Assembly (NCBI GenBank): GCA_013298165.1
Contig: JAAFJU010000021.1
Span: 1-51,242, forward strand
Direction of reading: 5' to 3'
DNA: 51,242 nucleotides
Source: Synechococcales cyanobacterium bin31.maxbin.ball.101
GTDB lineage: Bacteria > Cyanobacteriota > Cyanobacteriia > Leptolyngbyales > Leptolyngbyaceae
Shown: one piece after another, positions 9,107 through 17,659 of the stretch
Numbering within the stretch: the stretch's first letter is position 1
Layout of the letters: every line of letters starts with the position of its first letter
Position numbers and translations under genes: made by a program
Notes under the pieces: model-generated
What the model saw: only the letters and a program-made list of their open reading frames with translations
What the model was told of the DNA's origin: nothing
The model's database searches: none

Positions 9107-10072
9107 TTAGCGCACTGCCTCACGATAGGTCGGCGTAACTGCAAAATTCATACGAGCCATGCCACTCGGTTCTAGTCGGACCGATCGGGATGTGCTGTTT
9201 TTATCAATGCGATAGAGATTTGGGGCGATCGTATATCCCGGCAAACTGGTCAAGTCCAGCGTCCCCGTGTGATATCCCGCCAAGACATAGGGCAATGAAT
9301 AGAGTCCATCCGCATCGGTCATCACCCGATTGCCGTCTTCTAAAATGATCACAGCGTTTGGAATTCCCGGCTCTCCGGGCTGCTGTTCTCCATCGAAGTT
9401 CCGATCTTCAAACACCCGCCCAATCAACGTGCCACAATCTGAAACGATCCCCGCCTGGACCAAAACGCGATGGCTGGCAATGTTACTATTGACGGGACCG
9501 CTGGGCGAATTTCCAAAGGCGATCGCACTATTGCGACCACTACCCCGCACGGCATCGGGACTCGTGACAGCCGCATAGGCAATCACCAGAGATTGTTGGG
9601 GTTGCAAGTCTGGATAACTAAAGGTAACGACCGATCCCGAGATCGTTGCCAGAATGGGGGACGGCTGAGATTGCGGTTGCCCTGTTGCATTGACTACAGC
9701 ACCCACAGGCGACTTCGGCAAAAACTTAAATCCCAAGGGCAACGTATCTTTAATTTTCAAATCCGCAATGGGGGCGGTACCTGTGTTGCGAATTTGAAGA
9801 CGATAGCTAATGGCATCACCGGGTTCAATACTGGCCCGATCGCCAATTTTAATAATTTCTAATGCCGCTGTTCCGCCTTGGACTGGGATATTAACAGTAT
9901 TAGAGAGGGTCGTTTTTTTAGGTTGTCCAGGACTATTAAACTCAGCCGTAGCCGTATTCGGAATCACGGTTGGCGTAACTTGCGCGATCGCCGGACGAGC
10001 ATCACCAAACAGGATCAGCAGGAAAAATCCTGCATACCAGAGTGGCGAATGATTCAATTTAACAATGTTCAT
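9107..10072 (-). CDS. Secreted DUF11 plus SdrD_B-domain protein
   Basis: 321 aa from the ATG at 10072 (MNIVKLNHSP, basic then hydrophobic, ending in ARPAIAQ, a good signal peptide); an earlier in-frame ATG at 10117 would add 15 residues. About residues 50-165 form one DUF11 domain with the RASIEPGDAISYRLQIRNTG pattern and an IKDTLPLGF strand. About 215-310 is an SdrD_B/Cna_B-like domain with the marker G-R-V-F-E-D-R-N-F-D-G-E-Q-Q-P-G-E-P-G-I and a following TDADGLYSLP turn. Such domains are calcium-binding or isopeptide-stabilised stalks in surface proteins. First gene of the surface operon. Inference: a periplasmic or cell-surface accessory of the barrel encoded next. Confidence 0.82.
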   Translation of the reverse strand: MNIVKLNHSPLWYAGFFLLILFGDARPAIAQVTPTVIPNTATAEFNSPGQPKKTTLSNTVNIPVQGGTAALEIIKIGDRASIEPGDAISYRLQIRNTGTAPIADLKIKDTLPLGFKFLPKSPVGAVVNATGQPQSQPSPILATISGSVVTFSYPDLQPQQSLVIAYAAVTSPDAVRGSGRNSAIAFGNSPSGPVNSNIASHRVLVQAGIVSDCGTLIGRVFEDRNFDGEQQPGEPGIPNAVIILEDGNRVMTDADGLYSLPYVLAGYHTGTLDLTSLPGYTIAPNLYRIDKNSTSRSVRLEPSGMARMNFAVTPTYREAVR

Positions 10073-10475
10073 ACGTAATGTTCTATAAAATTCAATGCAC
10101 AGCAAGTTGATGTGCATATAGATGGCTTAATCAATAGATGACGTAACTGACACGAAGTTCTTAATTTTCGAGTCTTAGAGAATATACTGTATAAAACCAT
10201 CTCTTAATCTGTTGATAAGTAATTTTTATCGAGATGAATAAATCTTATTTGTGACTTAACTGTCAAATTATTTCAATCTTCTCGTCATTCAGGTCTAGGA
10301 CATGAAGCAGTCCACCTTTTTAGGCAGGATCTTAAAATTTAGCGCTATGGACTCGATCGTCTTTTCTGATGACCGACATAAAAACTGCCATTCCATGCAT
10401 TGCGGGCATTGCGGCGAGAATTGCAGTACTATTGGACTACTGTATGACGGCTGTAATGAGCCATGGTGATTAGCC
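10073..10475. other. AT-rich divergent intergenic region
   Basis: 403 bp between the surface operon (minus) and the SbcD-like gene (plus). It is clearly richer in A/T than its neighbours and includes TATACT- and TATAAA-like hexamers near 10186-10197 that could serve as -10 elements, but I cannot assign a promoter with confidence. A 60-codon antisense frame at 10295-10477 has no recognisable features and is not called. No RNA gene or repeat was recognised. Confidence 0.5.
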
Positions 10476-11834
10476 ATGATTAAAGTCCTTCACCTTTCAG
10501 ACATTCATATGGGCAGTGGCTACGTCCATGGCCGTCTAAATCCTGAAACAGGCTTGAATACTCGCTTTGAAGATTTTGTTCAAACCTTGTCCTTTTGCAT
10601 CGATCGGGCCATCAACGAACCCGTGGATTTGGTCTTGTTTGGCGGGGATGCCTTTCCGGATGCGGTGCCTGCGCCCTATCTTCAGCAGGCATTTGCAAAA
10701 CAGTTTTGTCGATTGAGTGCGGCGGGGATTCCGACGGTATTGCTGGTGGGCAATCACGATCAGCATTCCCAGGGTGCGGGCGGCGCGAGTTTGTCGATTT
10801 ACCGATCGCTCGGCGTTCCGAATGTCATTGTGGGTGACACCTTGGCAACCTATCGGATTGAGACGACATCGGGTCCATTGCAGGTGATCACGCTGCCTTG
10901 GCTCAATCGATCGACCCTCATGAGCAAGACCGAAACCGATGGCTTATCGATGCTGGAAGTGAGTGAAGTGCTACTCGATCGATTGCGTTTGGCCCTAGAA
11001 GGCGAAATTCGGCAGCTTGATCCCACTATTCCCCATATTTTACTCGGGCATCTGATGGCAGATGCCGCAACCTTCGGCGCAGAGAAGTTTCTAGCCGTTG
11101 GTAAAGGATTCACGGTGCCGTTGAATATTTTGACGCGGGACTGTTTTAATTATGTGGCTCTAGGCCATGTTCATAAGCATCAAATTCTATGTGAAAACCC
11201 GTTGACCATTTATCCCGGCAGCATTGAACGGGTTGATTTTAGTGAAGAAAAAGAACCAAAAGGGTTTGTGATTGTAGAATTCACACCAGAACCGGGTGAA
11301 AACCAATTTAAAACAAGCTATGAGTTCTGTGCAGTTCCGGCCCGATCGTTCTGCACCATTGAAACCAATCTCTGCGACTCGACCATGCCGCAGGATGATT
11401 TGCTGATGGCCATTCACCGATCGGAGATTCAAGATGCCGTGGTGCGATTGATTTACCATTTGCGTCCGGAGCAGGTGGAGCTGATTCAAGATCTGGGGGT
11501 CCGTGAGGCACTCAGTGCGGCTCATAGTTACACGATTCAAGCGGATCTCGTCACCAAAGTCGCCCGATCGCGCTTACCAGAGCTAGGCGTGGGCGCAACC
11601 ATTACACCGATCGAAGCCCTCCAAGCCTATTTGACCAATCGGGAAGACTTGCGAGATTTGGAACTCCCAATCCTAGAAGCAGCGCGGGCCTTAATGGGAG
11701 ACGAACAAGGCGTTATGTTTGGGTCGAGTGGCAGGCCGACCTTCGGAATTGAGGTACCTGTGCCAGAAACAGAGAATAGAGAGGCGATCGCAGATTCGAT
11801 CGAGGAACCCTCAGTACAATTACGACTTCTATAG
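10476..11834 (+). CDS. sbcD: SbcD/Mre11-like metallophosphoesterase
   Basis: 452 aa calcineurin-like phosphoesterase. Metal-ligand motifs appear in order: D9-x-H11 in LSDIHMG, GGD near residue 57, GNHDQH near 99, a lone GH in LLGHLMA, and GHVHKHQ near 230. This order matches the Mre11/SbcD exonuclease family, which works with the SbcC/Rad50 ATPase to process DNA ends and hairpins. The C-terminal 150 residues are the capping and partner-binding part. No sbcC lies beside it, so the partner must be elsewhere. Start ATG at 10476 is the first in frame and precedes the conserved first motif by the usual few residues. Downstream is a weak hairpin at 11842. Confidence 0.88.
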   Translation: MIKVLHLSDIHMGSGYVHGRLNPETGLNTRFEDFVQTLSFCIDRAINEPVDLVLFGGDAFPDAVPAPYLQQAFAKQFCRLSAAGIPTVLLVGNHDQHSQGAGGASLSIYRSLGVPNVIVGDTLATYRIETTSGPLQVITLPWLNRSTLMSKTETDGLSMLEVSEVLLDRLRLALEGEIRQLDPTIPHILLGHLMADAATFGAEKFLAVGKGFTVPLNILTRDCFNYVALGHVHKHQILCENPLTIYPGSIERVDFSEEKEPKGFVIVEFTPEPGENQFKTSYEFCAVPARSFCTIETNLCDSTMPQDDLLMAIHRSEIQDAVVRLIYHLRPEQVELIQDLGVREALSAAHSYTIQADLVTKVARSRLPELGVGATITPIEALQAYLTNREDLRDLELPILEAARALMGDEQGVMFGSSGRPTFGIEVPVPETENREAIADSIEEPSVQLRLL

Positions 11835-11841
11835 TGGCAAT

Positions 11842-11864
11842 CAGCATCTAAATAATTGATGCTG
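11842..11864 (+). terminator. Possible weak hairpin terminator after sbcD
   Basis: CAGCATC and GATGCTG form a 7-bp stem with a 9-base loop, 8 bases after the sbcD stop. No T-run follows, so intrinsic termination is uncertain. The rest of the gap to 12126 shows no other structure. Confidence 0.35.
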
Positions 11865-12126
11865 CAAATTACTGGGTAATCTCGACAGGATCTCCCAAAT
11901 TTATGACCGAATTACGATCGTAAATGAAGAATTAGCGGATCAAATATCGATCGAACACATTAGATAAGCATTCCGTAAATCTCCAGCCTGACCTCTGTGA
12001 ACTAGATAAACCTCAAGCCTATGGTAGGGACATCGCCACTGAAACGTGAATCGTACAGACCCAATCTGCATCGAATCACGCCTCAGTGGGAACAAGACAA
12101 TCTAGCTCTACAATCTTCCAAACATC

Positions 12127-12792
12127 ATGACATTTATCCGTAACGCATCTAAAGTTTCCTTCGCTGCTCTGGTTGCCTGTACCGTTGTTGGGGGTCAAGT
12201 CAGCACTGCATCTGCCGCCGATAACTTAATCATGAACGGCAGCTTTGAAGCGGGGACCAATCTCAAAGACGGCGGCTGGGGTACCTATGACTCGATTACA
12301 GGATGGAAAGCAACTGCTGGCGGTAAAATTGAAGTCCAGCGTGGGGCCGCAGGTAAAGCCTATGACGGTAAAAATTTGGTGGAACTCGACAGCCACAACT
12401 ACAACAAAGGCATTGAAACCTTAGGAATCTTCCAAGACCTCGCCACCACGATCGGCAAAACCTACAGCTTCTCCTTTGCCTACTCTCCGCGAATTAACGT
12501 TCAAGCCGCAGACAATGTCTTCGAAGCCTTAGCAGGTAACGTCTTCAAGCAAACCATTCAAGCAGGTAAAGGCGGAAAACAAACCGACTGGAAACTCTTC
12601 TCGACCCAATTCGTTGCAAATAGCACCACGACTCGGATTCAATTTAACGACAAAGGGATTCGCAACACCACATTGGGCGCTTTTATTGATGATGTCCAAG
12701 TTCAAGCCGTCCCTGAACCGACTGCACTGTTAGGCTTGTCAGTGGCAGGTTTGAGCCTGTTAGCTCGCAAGAAAAAACGTCAGGCTGTCTAG
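12127..12792 (+). CDS. Exported DUF642-like protein with PEP-CTERM anchor
   Basis: 221 aa. Residues 1-31 are a signal peptide (ending STASA-A). The mature part starts with NLIMNGSFEAG and contains W-x-x-Y-D-S-I-T-G-W and a late DDVQV strand, the layout of DUF642/CBM-like jelly-roll domains common in exported PEP-CTERM proteins. Residues about 195-221 are a PEP-CTERM sorting signal: VPEPTALLGL, a hydrophobic helix, then ARKKKR. In cyanobacteria this tag is recognised by an exosortase, often linked to exopolysaccharide production, which fits the EPS locus 2 kb downstream. No exosortase gene is in the window. Start ATG at 12127 gives a normal signal peptide. A strong terminator follows at 12828. 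Confidence 0.88.
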   Translation: MTFIRNASKVSFAALVACTVVGGQVSTASAADNLIMNGSFEAGTNLKDGGWGTYDSITGWKATAGGKIEVQRGAAGKAYDGKNLVELDSHNYNKGIETLGIFQDLATTIGKTYSFSFAYSPRINVQAADNVFEALAGNVFKQTIQAGKGGKQTDWKLFSTQFVANSTTTRIQFNDKGIRNTTLGAFIDDVQVQAVPEPTALLGLSVAGLSLLARKKKRQAV

Positions 12793-12827
12793 ACCTCATA
12801 CCCAATCAAGATGAATTAGGTCGCCAT

Positions 12828-12857
12828 TGCGCAGGGAGGTTCTCTCTGCGCATTTTT
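12828..12857 (+). terminator. Rho-independent terminator
   Basis: TGCGCAGGGAG (12828-12838) pairs with CTCTCTGCGCA (12842-12852), an 11-bp stem with one G-T pair and a 3-base loop, followed directly by TTTTT. It lies 36 bp after the PEP-CTERM gene. Confidence 0.9.
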
Positions 12858-12973
12858 GTGCGTAATTTTATGCGCAATTTTGTACGTGATTTTGTTTTGC
12901 AGCGGTTCGTCGTAAGATGAATTGAGAGCATGACACCTGCAAAACTCATCTGAAAAACCAGTGGCTTAGTCCC

Positions 12974-14677
12974 ATGAGTGAATCTAAAACAATTCGTCCT
13001 CTTTCTTTAGATGTCATTCATCGCATGGCAGCGGGCGAAGTCATTGATTCAGCAGCGGCGGTCGTCCGGGAACTGGTGGAAAATGCGATCGATGCCAATG
13101 CCACTCGTATTGTGATTGACCTGTGGTTAGACCAATGGAAAATCCATGTGATGGATAATGGCCAAGGGATTAGTCATGAAAACTTAAGAACGATCGCGCT
13201 TCCCCACACGACCAATAAAATTTCACAACAATCTGATTTATCAAATATTACAACCTTAGGATTTCGAGGAGAAGCGATTCATAGTATTGCTCAATTTTCA
13301 CAATTAGAAATTCTAAGTTGCATGGATGACGATCGATTGGACGATCGATTGGACCCGATCGAAGCCAAACGAGAACCTAAACGTGAATCCTCGGGTTGGC
13401 GAGCGAACTATACAACGAATGGCGAATTAGAAACCCTGGAAGAAGCGGCGATCGCCCCCGGCACCATCATTCACGTCAACCAACTGTTTCAAAACTGGGA
13501 AAGCCGACGCACCGGAACTCCAAAACAACAGCTTAAATTAATTCAAACTTGCCTGCACAACATTGCGATCGTTCATCCCGAAATTACAATCCAAGTCTTT
13601 CAAGACGATCGAGAATGGCTCACCCTGGGAAATACTAAAAACTTAGTTCAGCGATTACTACAAGTTCTGCCCAACGGGGTTTTAAGCGATTTTAGTCAGG
13701 TCAAAACAGAGGAGATTGAATTAGTCCTGGGTCTGCCCGATCGGATTTCCCGCCGATCGCCCGATTGGATCCGCATTGCCGTCAATGGCCGCATCGTGCA
13801 AATCCCCGAATTGTTTCAAACCATCATGACCGCATTACGAAAAACATTGCCCCGCGATCGCTATCCGATCGTCTTAGTTCATCTCCATGCCCCGCCTCAG
13901 CAAGTGGATTGGAATCGGGATCCGGATAAATCCTCGTTGTATCTACAAGAATTGGACTCTTGGCAAACTTTAATCATTCGCAGCATTCAGCAAGCATTAA
14001 CCTTGACGAACGATCTGCTCTCGGGTCAAAGAACCACCCAATTTTTACGAGCCGCAGAACAAAGCGCAGGCTACGGACTCGATCGCGCCATTACGACCAC
14101 TGAATCAAAACCAACCCGATCGCTCCCCGGTGACTTAAAAGCGATCGCCCAGGTTCGCAATACTTACATCTTGGCCGAGCATCCCGCAGGCATGTATCTA
14201 ATCGAACAACATATTGCCCATGAACGGGTCCTGTACGAACAAATTTGCGATCGCTGGAGTCTAGTCCCCATCGAACCCGCCATCATCCTGACGGCATTGT
14301 CCGATCGACAGGTGGAACAGTTGGAAACCGTCGGTCTGACAGTCGATGACTTTGGGGAACAGCTTTGGGCCGTGCGGACGATTCCTGAGATGTTGCTGCA
14401 CCGGGACGATCGGGCGGCGGCCATTCTAGAGCTGAGTTTACTGGGAGATCTAAATGCCGCTCAAGTGGCGATCGCCTGTCGCACTGCTATCCGTAACGGC
14501 ACCCCACTGACAAGCTCCGAGCAGCGCCATCTGCTTCAACAATGGCAACAAACTCTCAATCCTCATACTTGTCCCCACGGCCGTCCCATCTATCTCGTGC
14601 TGCAAGAAACGGCCCTAGCACAATTCTTTCGCAGACAGTGGGTCATCGGTAAAAGTCACGGATTAGAAGAGGCATAA
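12974..14677 (+). CDS. mutL: DNA mismatch repair protein MutL
   Basis: 567 aa. The GHKL ATPase core is clear: motif I E-L-V-E-N-A-I-D-A-N, motif II DNGQGI, then TTLGFRGEAIHSI, all within the first 120 residues. The middle region has the N-G-R-I-V transducer strand. The C-terminal dimerisation domain carries (D/E)QH-x-AHERxxYE as EQHIAHERVLYE, ACRTAIRNG and CPHGRP, the set typical of MutL proteins with the metal-dependent nicking endonuclease. A short direct duplication (DDRLDDRLD near residue 118) adds residues not expected in the family core. Start ATG at 12974 is close to the first conserved motif (the M-A-A-G-E-V region at residue 18). MutL links MutS recognition to strand incision. Confidence 0.95.
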   Translation: MSESKTIRPLSLDVIHRMAAGEVIDSAAAVVRELVENAIDANATRIVIDLWLDQWKIHVMDNGQGISHENLRTIALPHTTNKISQQSDLSNITTLGFRGEAIHSIAQFSQLEILSCMDDDRLDDRLDPIEAKREPKRESSGWRANYTTNGELETLEEAAIAPGTIIHVNQLFQNWESRRTGTPKQQLKLIQTCLHNIAIVHPEITIQVFQDDREWLTLGNTKNLVQRLLQVLPNGVLSDFSQVKTEEIELVLGLPDRISRRSPDWIRIAVNGRIVQIPELFQTIMTALRKTLPRDRYPIVLVHLHAPPQQVDWNRDPDKSSLYLQELDSWQTLIIRSIQQALTLTNDLLSGQRTTQFLRAAEQSAGYGLDRAITTTESKPTRSLPGDLKAIAQVRNTYILAEHPAGMYLIEQHIAHERVLYEQICDRWSLVPIEPAIILTALSDRQVEQLETVGLTVDDFGEQLWAVRTIPEMLLHRDDRAAAILELSLLGDLNAAQVAIACRTAIRNGTPLTSSEQRHLLQQWQQTLNPHTCPHGRPIYLVLQETALAQFFRRQWVIGKSHGLEEA

Positions 14678-14980
14678 AAAAGGCATAAAAACCTAAAAGC
14701 AGCCCGAATCCAGCCTTAATGAGTAGCCGCAATCAATCTAGTATTCCTAACGATGTATATCACTCAGATTCTCTCTGGGTAAGGGCTACAGGATTTTATT
14801 AGGGCTTTATGACAAGTGAAAAGCCAGTAAGAATACAGTGAATTTCAGGAGGGCAGACTTCGATACAGGGAGTCCTGGGTGATATCACTGTAGTAACAAG
14901 CAACACATTCAACGCCCGGAGAAACCGACTTTGAATGCCCAGTTTGATTTACCTCTTTACACTCAGACAGCTTCTTAATC
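14678..14980. other. Intergenic gap between mutL and the EPS locus
   Basis: 303 bp. I see no open frame of note, no convincing terminator and no recognisable RNA. It most likely holds the promoter of the exopolysaccharide genes, but no clear -35/-10 pair can be defended. Confidence 0.4.
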
Positions 14981-16183
14981 ATGTCCAACCCTAGCCTGAC
15001 GATTTTTTATCAGTTCAATCCCTGGAATAGCACGATCGGCGGAATTCAAACGGTCATTCGATCCTTTATCAAATACGCCCCCGATGAGTTTCAATTGCAA
15101 CTGGTCGGCACAGGCGATCGGCGCGACATGACGATCGGCCAATGGCATGAAGAGACCTTCGCTGGGAAAAAGCTACGGTTTCTACCGATTTTAGATTTGC
15201 CTCAAGATAATGTGCGGGGTCGCATTCCTACCACTGTCAAATACACCGCCGCCTTGATGGGCCGTCGCATTGAATCCGACTTTATGCATTTTCATCGTCT
15301 CGAACCCACCTTCGCTGCTAAAAGCTGGCAAGGCGACAAAACCTTCTTCGTCCATAACGACATTCATCAACAGATGGCCGCCAAAGACGGAAACAATGCC
15401 ATTCTTTGGCGACGTTGTCCCCAGGCATATTTCGCCCTTGAAGGCTGGCTGGTCAAGCAATTTAATGAAATTCTGTCCTGCAATTCTGAATCTGCGAGTC
15501 TCTATCAAAAGCAATATCCAGAATTGGCCGATCGGGTTTCTTTTATTCGCAATACGGTCGATACGGAAGTTTGCAAGCCTCTGAGTGAAGACGATCGGAC
15601 GATCGCAAGAGTGACCTTTGCCCGTCAGCATTCATTACCCGATGAAACCAAATTTCTACTCTTTGCAGGACGCTTACATCCCCAGAAAGATCCATTGCGC
15701 CTAATCCAAACCCTGGCTGCAATGAATGACCCATTCGTCCATCTCATCATTGCGGGAGATGGCGAACTGGCCCCAGTCCTCAAGGCTGAAATTCTACGCC
15801 TAAATCTGTCTTCCCAAGTGACGATGCTCGGCGCAGTCAACCCCGCTAACCTAGTTCCCATCTACCAAATTGCCCATGCATTGGTTTTGACGAGTGAGTT
15901 TGAGGGATTGCCGCTTGTGGTATTGGAAGCATTGGCCTGTGGTACCCCGATTGTTAGTACCCGCTGCGGCGAAACGCCCAATTTCCTCACTCGCGACAGT
16001 GGCGTCATTAGCGCCGATCGCAACCCTAAATCGATCGCCACGGCCCTCCAACAAGTTTTGTCAAATCCACATCAATATTCCCAGTCAGCTTGCCTTCAAG
16101 TTGCACAGCCCTACAGTGCTCGTCACGTCGTAACCCAAGTTTATGAATCCATGCTTAATCGCTGGAAAGCAATTCCTGCTTAG
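14981..16183 (+). CDS. Glycosyltransferase family 4
   Basis: 400 aa with a GT-B fold layout. The N-terminal half has F-Y-Q-F-N-P-W followed by an IGGIQTVIRSF glycine-rich acceptor loop. The C-terminal half has LLFAGRLHPQKDP (near 227-239) and SEFEGLPLVVLEALACGTPIV (near 305-325), the E-x7-E motif of retaining GT4 enzymes that bind the nucleotide-sugar. It transfers a sugar from an activated donor to a lipid-linked or nascent glycan at the cytoplasmic membrane. First gene of the EPS locus, 79 bp before a second GT4. Donor sugar cannot be read from sequence. Confidence 0.9.
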   Translation: MSNPSLTIFYQFNPWNSTIGGIQTVIRSFIKYAPDEFQLQLVGTGDRRDMTIGQWHEETFAGKKLRFLPILDLPQDNVRGRIPTTVKYTAALMGRRIESDFMHFHRLEPTFAAKSWQGDKTFFVHNDIHQQMAAKDGNNAILWRRCPQAYFALEGWLVKQFNEILSCNSESASLYQKQYPELADRVSFIRNTVDTEVCKPLSEDDRTIARVTFARQHSLPDETKFLLFAGRLHPQKDPLRLIQTLAAMNDPFVHLIIAGDGELAPVLKAEILRLNLSSQVTMLGAVNPANLVPIYQIAHALVLTSEFEGLPLVVLEALACGTPIVSTRCGETPNFLTRDSGVISADRNPKSIATALQQVLSNPHQYSQSACLQVAQPYSARHVVTQVYESMLNRWKAIPA

Positions 16184-16262
16184 GGCTGACTTGTTTGCTG
16201 ATTTGTTTTGTTCTGACTGTTTTTAACTCCAAGTAATCTTTTTTCTCTAGGATGGTTTCACC

Positions 16263-17432
16263 ATGAAAATTGCAGTAATCGGCGCTAAGGGTCTTCCGCC
16301 TAAACAGGGTGGCATTGAGCATTATTGTGCAGGGGTTTATCCTCGGATGGTGGCCCAAGGTCATCAGGTTGATTTGTTTGGCCGATCGTCCTATACCGAT
16401 TTGGATGCCTTTGAAGCCCATGACTTTGAAGGGGTTCGGACGATTTCCATGCCTTCTTTGGGAATGCGCGGCATGGACGCCTTTGTGAGTTCGGCGATCG
16501 GAGCCATCATGGCCAGCAAAACCCACTACGACATCGTTCACTTCCATGCCTTAGGTCCATCGTTGTTTAGCTGGTTGCCGAAGGTTGCCACCCGCAGCAA
16601 AGTCGTCGTCACCTGTCAGGGTCTGGATTGGCAGCGGGATAAATGGGGCAAATTGCCTAGCCGATTGATTCGCCTTGGAGAACAGACGGCAGCGAAACAT
16701 GCGGATGGCTTGGTGGTGGTCTCCGATGACCTGCGCCAGTATTTTAAAAAGACCTACGATCGCGATGCCCTGTATATCCCTAACGCACCCGGAACCTACG
16801 CCGCATCGGACCCTAGCTTCAGCTTTGGCAAGTCCCTCGGACTCGAAGCTGGTAAATATATGGTCTACCTCGGTCGCCTTGTTCCTGAAAAATGCCCAGA
16901 TCTACTGATACAAGCCTTCCGGAAATTGCAGCGCACAGGCTGGAAATTAGTATTAGTAGGCGGCACCAGCGACACCAATAGCTTCACCTCCCACCTCAAA
17001 GATCTCGCTCAGGGTTCTCCTGATGTGATCTTTGCTGGAGAACTGCGGGGCGGAAGACTGGCGGAAATTGTTCGCGGTGCGGGTCTCTTTACGTTGCCGT
17101 CTAATTTAGAAGGTCTCCCCTTGGCCATGTTGGAAGGGATGCAGGAAGGCTTGCCCGTCGTGGCCAGCAATATCGCACCGCACCAACAGTTGATCGGCGA
17201 CGATCGCGGTCTATTGTTCCAAGCTGGAGATTTGGAATCTTGCGCGGCTGCATTGACTTGGGCCATCGACCATCCTCGTGAAATGCGAGTCATGGGCGAT
17301 CGGGGTCAAGCCCATGTGAAATGCCACTACACCTGGGACCAAATCACTCGCGATAATCTTGCCCTTTATCACAGTTTATTGGGTGGCATTTCTCGAACAA
17401 TGGTTCCAGCGGCTCGGTCATTCGTGCAGTAA
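16263..17432 (+). CDS. Glycosyltransferase family 4
   Basis: 389 aa. N-terminal V-I-G-A-K-G-L-P-P-K-Q-G-G-I-E-H loop, central YLGRLVPEKCPDLLI, and a C-terminal SNLEGLPLAMLEGMQEGLPVV E-x7-E motif, all typical of GT4 retaining enzymes. The KGLPPKQGGIE start resembles bacterial rhamnosyl- and related transferases in capsule clusters, but specificity is not assignable. The ATG at 16263 immediately follows a short gap after the first GT4, so the two are probably co-transcribed. A hairpin at 17475 follows. Confidence 0.9.
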   Translation: MKIAVIGAKGLPPKQGGIEHYCAGVYPRMVAQGHQVDLFGRSSYTDLDAFEAHDFEGVRTISMPSLGMRGMDAFVSSAIGAIMASKTHYDIVHFHALGPSLFSWLPKVATRSKVVVTCQGLDWQRDKWGKLPSRLIRLGEQTAAKHADGLVVVSDDLRQYFKKTYDRDALYIPNAPGTYAASDPSFSFGKSLGLEAGKYMVYLGRLVPEKCPDLLIQAFRKLQRTGWKLVLVGGTSDTNSFTSHLKDLAQGSPDVIFAGELRGGRLAEIVRGAGLFTLPSNLEGLPLAMLEGMQEGLPVVASNIAPHQQLIGDDRGLLFQAGDLESCAAALTWAIDHPREMRVMGDRGQAHVKCHYTWDQITRDNLALYHSLLGGISRTMVPAARSFVQ

Positions 17433-17474
17433 TTCATTCCGTCAGTCTTGATGAATTAAAGTGCATGATTGCAT

Positions 17475-17504
17475 GAAATAAGCCTCAGTCTTGGGGCTTA
17501 TTTC
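17475..17504. terminator. Hairpin after the second GT4, possible terminator
   Basis: GAAATAAGCC (17475-17484) is inversely repeated as GGCTTATTTC (17495-17504), a 10-bp stem and 10-base loop, 43 bp after the stop. A-rich and T-rich arm ends could allow termination, but no separate U-tract follows on the plus strand. Confidence 0.5.
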
Positions 17505-17659
17505 CTTGTGAAGACTTGACGCTGCGCGTCCCGTGAATCGGCGTAAATTGGCATAAATTGGATAGATCACCAAATATAGAATCTATCCAAAAGTAGGGAA
17601 CTCTTACTCTATAAGACCTATCAATTTCCTTGGTTTCCTCGTCCAGTGGTTTACTAGAA

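Noticed and set aside
10295-10477. 60-codon minus-strand frame with two CxxC-like pairs
   Set aside because: Overlaps the sbcD start, no ribosome-binding site or family match; likely a chance frame in an intergenic gap.
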